This document shows positions 62,993 through 64,000 of a stretch of DNA of 64,000 nucleotides, piece by piece; position 1 is the stretch's first letter; the number at the start of each line of letters is the position of its first letter. The stretch is from Rhizobium cauense. Lineage in GTDB: Bacteria > Pseudomonadota > Alphaproteobacteria > Rhizobiales > Rhizobiaceae. The notes under the pieces are model-generated. The model did not search any database, was not told the origin of the DNA, and worked only from the letters and a program-made list of their open reading frames with translations. The position numbers and the translations under genes were made by a program. Location of the stretch: the NCBI RefSeq assembly GCF_019511525.1, contig NZ_JAEUAT010000001.1, positions 186,001 to 250,000 of the forward strand, in the 5' to 3' direction.

Positions 62993-63842
62993 ACACAGGG
63001 GCCACGGCCCGCATAAGGTCGGGCACGTGAAAGAGGTCACCTCGCTCGCCAATCCTATTATCAAGGACATCAAGGCGCTCAGCGACAAGAAGAACCGCGA
63101 GCAGAGCGGGACCTTCATGGCAGAAGGCCTGAAGCTTGTCATCGATGCGATCGAACTCGGCTGGACAATCCGCACCCTCGTTTACGCCAAGGCAGCCAAG
63201 GGCAAGCCGCTGGTCGAGCAGATGGCGGCAAAGACCGTCGCCTCGGGTGGATTGGTGCTCGAGGTCAGCGAGAAAGTGCTTTCCTCGATCACCCGTCGCG
63301 ACAACCCGCAGATGGTCGTCGGCATCTTCGAGGTCCGCTGGAAGCCGTTACGCGAGATCCACCCGAAGCAGGGCGAGACCTGGATCGCCCTCGACCGCGT
63401 GCGCGACCCCGGCAATCTCGGCACGATCATCCGCACGGCGGATGCCGCTGGCGCCTCCGGCGTCATCCTCGTCGGCGAAACGACCGATCCGTTCTCACTC
63501 GAAACGGTGCGCGCCACCATGGGTTCGGTATTTGCCGTTCCCGTTGCCCGCGCGACGCCCGAGGAATTTATCGCCTGGAAGAAGCACGCCGGCGTTTCCG
63601 TCGTCGCAACGCATCTGGCGGGCTCGGTCGACTACCGCACGATCGACTACAGGAAGAAGCCGGTGGTGATCCTGATGGGCAACGAGCAGTCCGGGCTGCC
63701 GGAGCATCTTGCAAAGGAAGCCGACGCGCTTGCCCGCATTCCGCAGCAGGGCCGCGCCGACTCGCTCAATCTTGCCGTCGCCAGCGCCGTCATGCTGTTC
63801 GAGGCGCGGCGTCACCTCCTTTCGCTCGACGAGGCCAAATGA
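62982..63842 (+). CDS. TrmH/SpoU-family RNA 2'-O-methyltransferase
   Basis: 286 residues; the start overlaps the previous stop (ATGAGCCATGA). N-terminal substrate-binding domain (VTSLANPIIKDIKALSDKKN, FMAEGLKLVIDAI) and a C-terminal SPOUT knot with ALDRVRDPGNLGTIIRTADA (motif 1), VVILMGNEQSGLP (motif 2) and SLNLAVASAVMLFE (motif 3). It 2'-O-methylates a ribose in rRNA or tRNA, probably like 23S G2251-type enzymes. Overlaps lspA by ATGA. Confidence 0.93.
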   Translation: MSHEHRGHGPHKVGHVKEVTSLANPIIKDIKALSDKKNREQSGTFMAEGLKLVIDAIELGWTIRTLVYAKAAKGKPLVEQMAAKTVASGGLVLEVSEKVLSSITRRDNPQMVVGIFEVRWKPLREIHPKQGETWIALDRVRDPGNLGTIIRTADAAGASGVILVGETTDPFSLETVRATMGSVFAVPVARATPEEFIAWKKHAGVSVVATHLAGSVDYRTIDYRKKPVVILMGNEQSGLPEHLAKEADALARIPQQGRADSLNLAVASAVMLFEARRHLLSLDEAK

Positions 63843-64000
63843 CCGAACAGACGCTAGAACGCCCGACGCTGTTTGCCCGGCCGCTGCCGATCCTGATCTT
63901 CATCGTCGTTGCCGTCGTGCTCGACCAGATCGTCAAGATCGTCGTCGACCATACGCTGCCGCTTCAGGAGCCGGTGCACCTTATCCCGATGCTGGCGCTC
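63839..64000 (+). CDS. lspA: Lipoprotein signal peptidase (3' truncated by window edge)
   Basis: The first 54 codons are in the window. The first helix (PILIFIVVAVVLDQIVKIVV) includes the LDQ-x-x-K motif of LspA, followed by a periplasmic loop (HTLPLQEPVHLIPM). LspA cleaves the signal peptide of diacylglyceryl-modified prolipoproteins. ATGA overlap with the TrmH gene. The two catalytic Asp lie outside the window. Confidence 0.88.
   Translation, partial: MTEQTLERPTLFARPLPILIFIVVAVVLDQIVKIVVDHTLPLQEPVHLIPMLAL

Overview
The window is GC-rich chromosomal DNA of an alphaproteobacterium of the family Rhizobiaceae (Rhizobium / Ensifer-Sinorhizobium type). The grounds are the complete frcR-frcBCAK fructose ABC transport locus known from Sinorhizobium meliloti, a tRNA-Arg(ACG) with encoded CCA, the clusters rpmH-rnpA-yidC, fmt-truA-arsC and lptCAB-rpoN-hpf-ptsN, chemoreceptors ending in NWEEF, and a three-hairpin RNA of the alpha-r14 ('cuckoo') type. 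The species cannot be fixed from the sequence alone. Almost all of it is core chromosome; no insertion sequence, phage, plasmid gene or CRISPR array was seen.

Layout. 1-19 kb is carbon and nucleotide metabolism: the 3' end of a fadD-like acyl-CoA ligase, pgi, a hydrolase, fructokinase, pyrE, an MgtC/DUF4010 membrane protein, two diguanylate cyclases, a TetR / NmrA-like / DUF1772 module with two tandem operators, pyrC, a DUF805 protein, then frcK-frcA-frcC-frcB (minus) divergent from frcR and a FucU/RbsD-like mutarotase (plus). FrcBCA imports fructose and related sugars; fructokinase and Pgi, 10-15 kb away, can feed fructose into central metabolism. 19-25 kb is more accessory: a Ser/Cys-type proline-racemase-superfamily enzyme, the three-hairpin RNA, small exported proteins, an FkbM methyltransferase, a GlxA-type regulator divergent from an isochorismatase-fold hydrolase, and a YbaK-type deacylase. 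25-29 kb holds tRNA-Arg, an orphan histidine kinase and a chemoreceptor.

29-46 kb is mostly housekeeping: rpmH-rnpA-yidC, engB, argB, a pyrimidine-nucleotidase-like HAD protein, dapD, dapE, arsC-truA-fmt and def. It is interrupted by a SigK-like sigma factor / RskA-like anti-sigma / fasciclin cassette, a mosaic palindromic repeat, an Ada-PEP-mutase pair and an EF-hand protein. 46-53 kb has a globin-coupled cytosolic chemoreceptor, rmuC, ribokinase and a Cache-type chemoreceptor. 53-58 kb runs ptsN, hpf, rpoN, lptB, lptA, lptC on the minus strand (nitrogen-PTS, sigma-54 and LPS export). 58-64 kb has sppA, ihfB, a LapA-domain protein, a trypsin-fold protein that has lost its whole catalytic triad, a GNAT-CoxG pair, two RNA methyltransferases and the start of lspA.

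I did not find a convincing wholly new multi-gene system. The points most worth a second look are the RNA at about 20.19-20.34 kb whose three loops all mimic the 16S anti-Shine-Dalgarno sequence, the triad-less HtrA-like protein, the Ser/Cys hydroxyproline enzyme, the twin TetR operators, the sigma/anti-sigma/fasciclin cassette and the frc promoter-operator.
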